Assembly: GCA_021808055.1 (NCBI GenBank) | Contig: JAKBCH010000009.1 | Location: 1 to 53,052, forward strand | From: Pseudomonadota bacterium | Lineage (GTDB): Bacteria; Pseudomonadota; Alphaproteobacteria; Acetobacterales; Acetobacteraceae | DNA length: 53,052 bases | Reading direction: 5' to 3' | Shown here: positions 52,437 through 53,052 of the stretch, one piece after another | How the letters are laid out: every line of letters begins with the position of its first letter | Position numbering within the stretch: the stretch's first letter is position 1 | Made by a program: the position numbers and the translations under genes | Notes under the pieces: model-generated | The model's input: the letters and a program-made list of their open reading frames with translations, nothing else | What the model was told of the DNA's origin: nothing | Database searches by the model: none

Positions 52437-53052
<616 letters not shown>

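Overview
The window looks like the origin-proximal chromosome of a high-GC alphaproteobacterium, most likely of the Acetobacteraceae/Rhodospirillales group; I do not claim a species. Supporting points are the 5-aminolevulinate synthase type of HemA (C4 heme pathway), a ChvG/ChvI two-component system divergent from pckA, four ParB-type parS sites next to parAB, and a DnaA-box-rich gap beside hemE, where the Caulobacter and Rickettsia origins lie. An acid-resistance-type basic amino acid decarboxylase would suit an acidophile.

Positions 1-9775: the possible end of rsmG, then parA-parB, three parS sites, a chemotaxis receptor, a fourth parS, and the leftward operon leuS-lptE-holA. A short-chain dehydrogenase and the PEP synthetase/PPDK regulator follow, also leftward. 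Positions 9776-10046 are the proposed oriC. Genes immediately to each side point away from it, and plus-strand composition changes from C-rich to G-rich there.

Positions 10047-24417: a tight rightward operon hemE-hemH-HAD phosphatase-hemJ-lysE, an SDR, hemA (ALAS), a CBS protein, an alpha/beta hydrolase coupled to a nitrilase-family amidohydrolase, rplY-pth-ychF, a flavin monooxygenase-like protein and the large decarboxylase. Palindromic repeats occupy several intergenic gaps. Positions 24820-33158: a 41-aa membrane peptide, a TetR repressor divergent from a complete RND tripartite efflux operon, and an ABC ATPase/permease pair that lacks its binding protein.

Positions about 33200-38260 form a lower-GC island and are the most interesting part. 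A leftward operon encodes a 39-aa membrane peptide, a dynamin-like GTPase with an N-terminal Xre-type HTH, a coiled-coil protein with a glycine/alanine-rich membrane-like core, and a protein combining a nuclease-like D-x8-QxK motif with similar hydrophobic segments. A perfect 10-bp-arm palindrome overlaps the predicted -10 of its promoter, which suggests autoregulation by the GTPase's own HTH. I propose this as an uncharacterised membrane-associated conflict or defence system.

Positions 38493-53052: a truncated LuxR-type regulator, a secreted DUF4412-like protein, aat, a small hypothetical, an ScfR/RamB-type regulator coupled to tlyA, a very AT-rich AlbA_2/Schlafen-type gene that looks recently acquired, pckA divergent from chvI-chvG, nth, two decayed genes (a polytopic glycosyltransferase-like protein and a SAM methyltransferase), a small membrane protein, a metallo-beta-lactamase-fold hydrolase and the start of trxB, which runs off the window.
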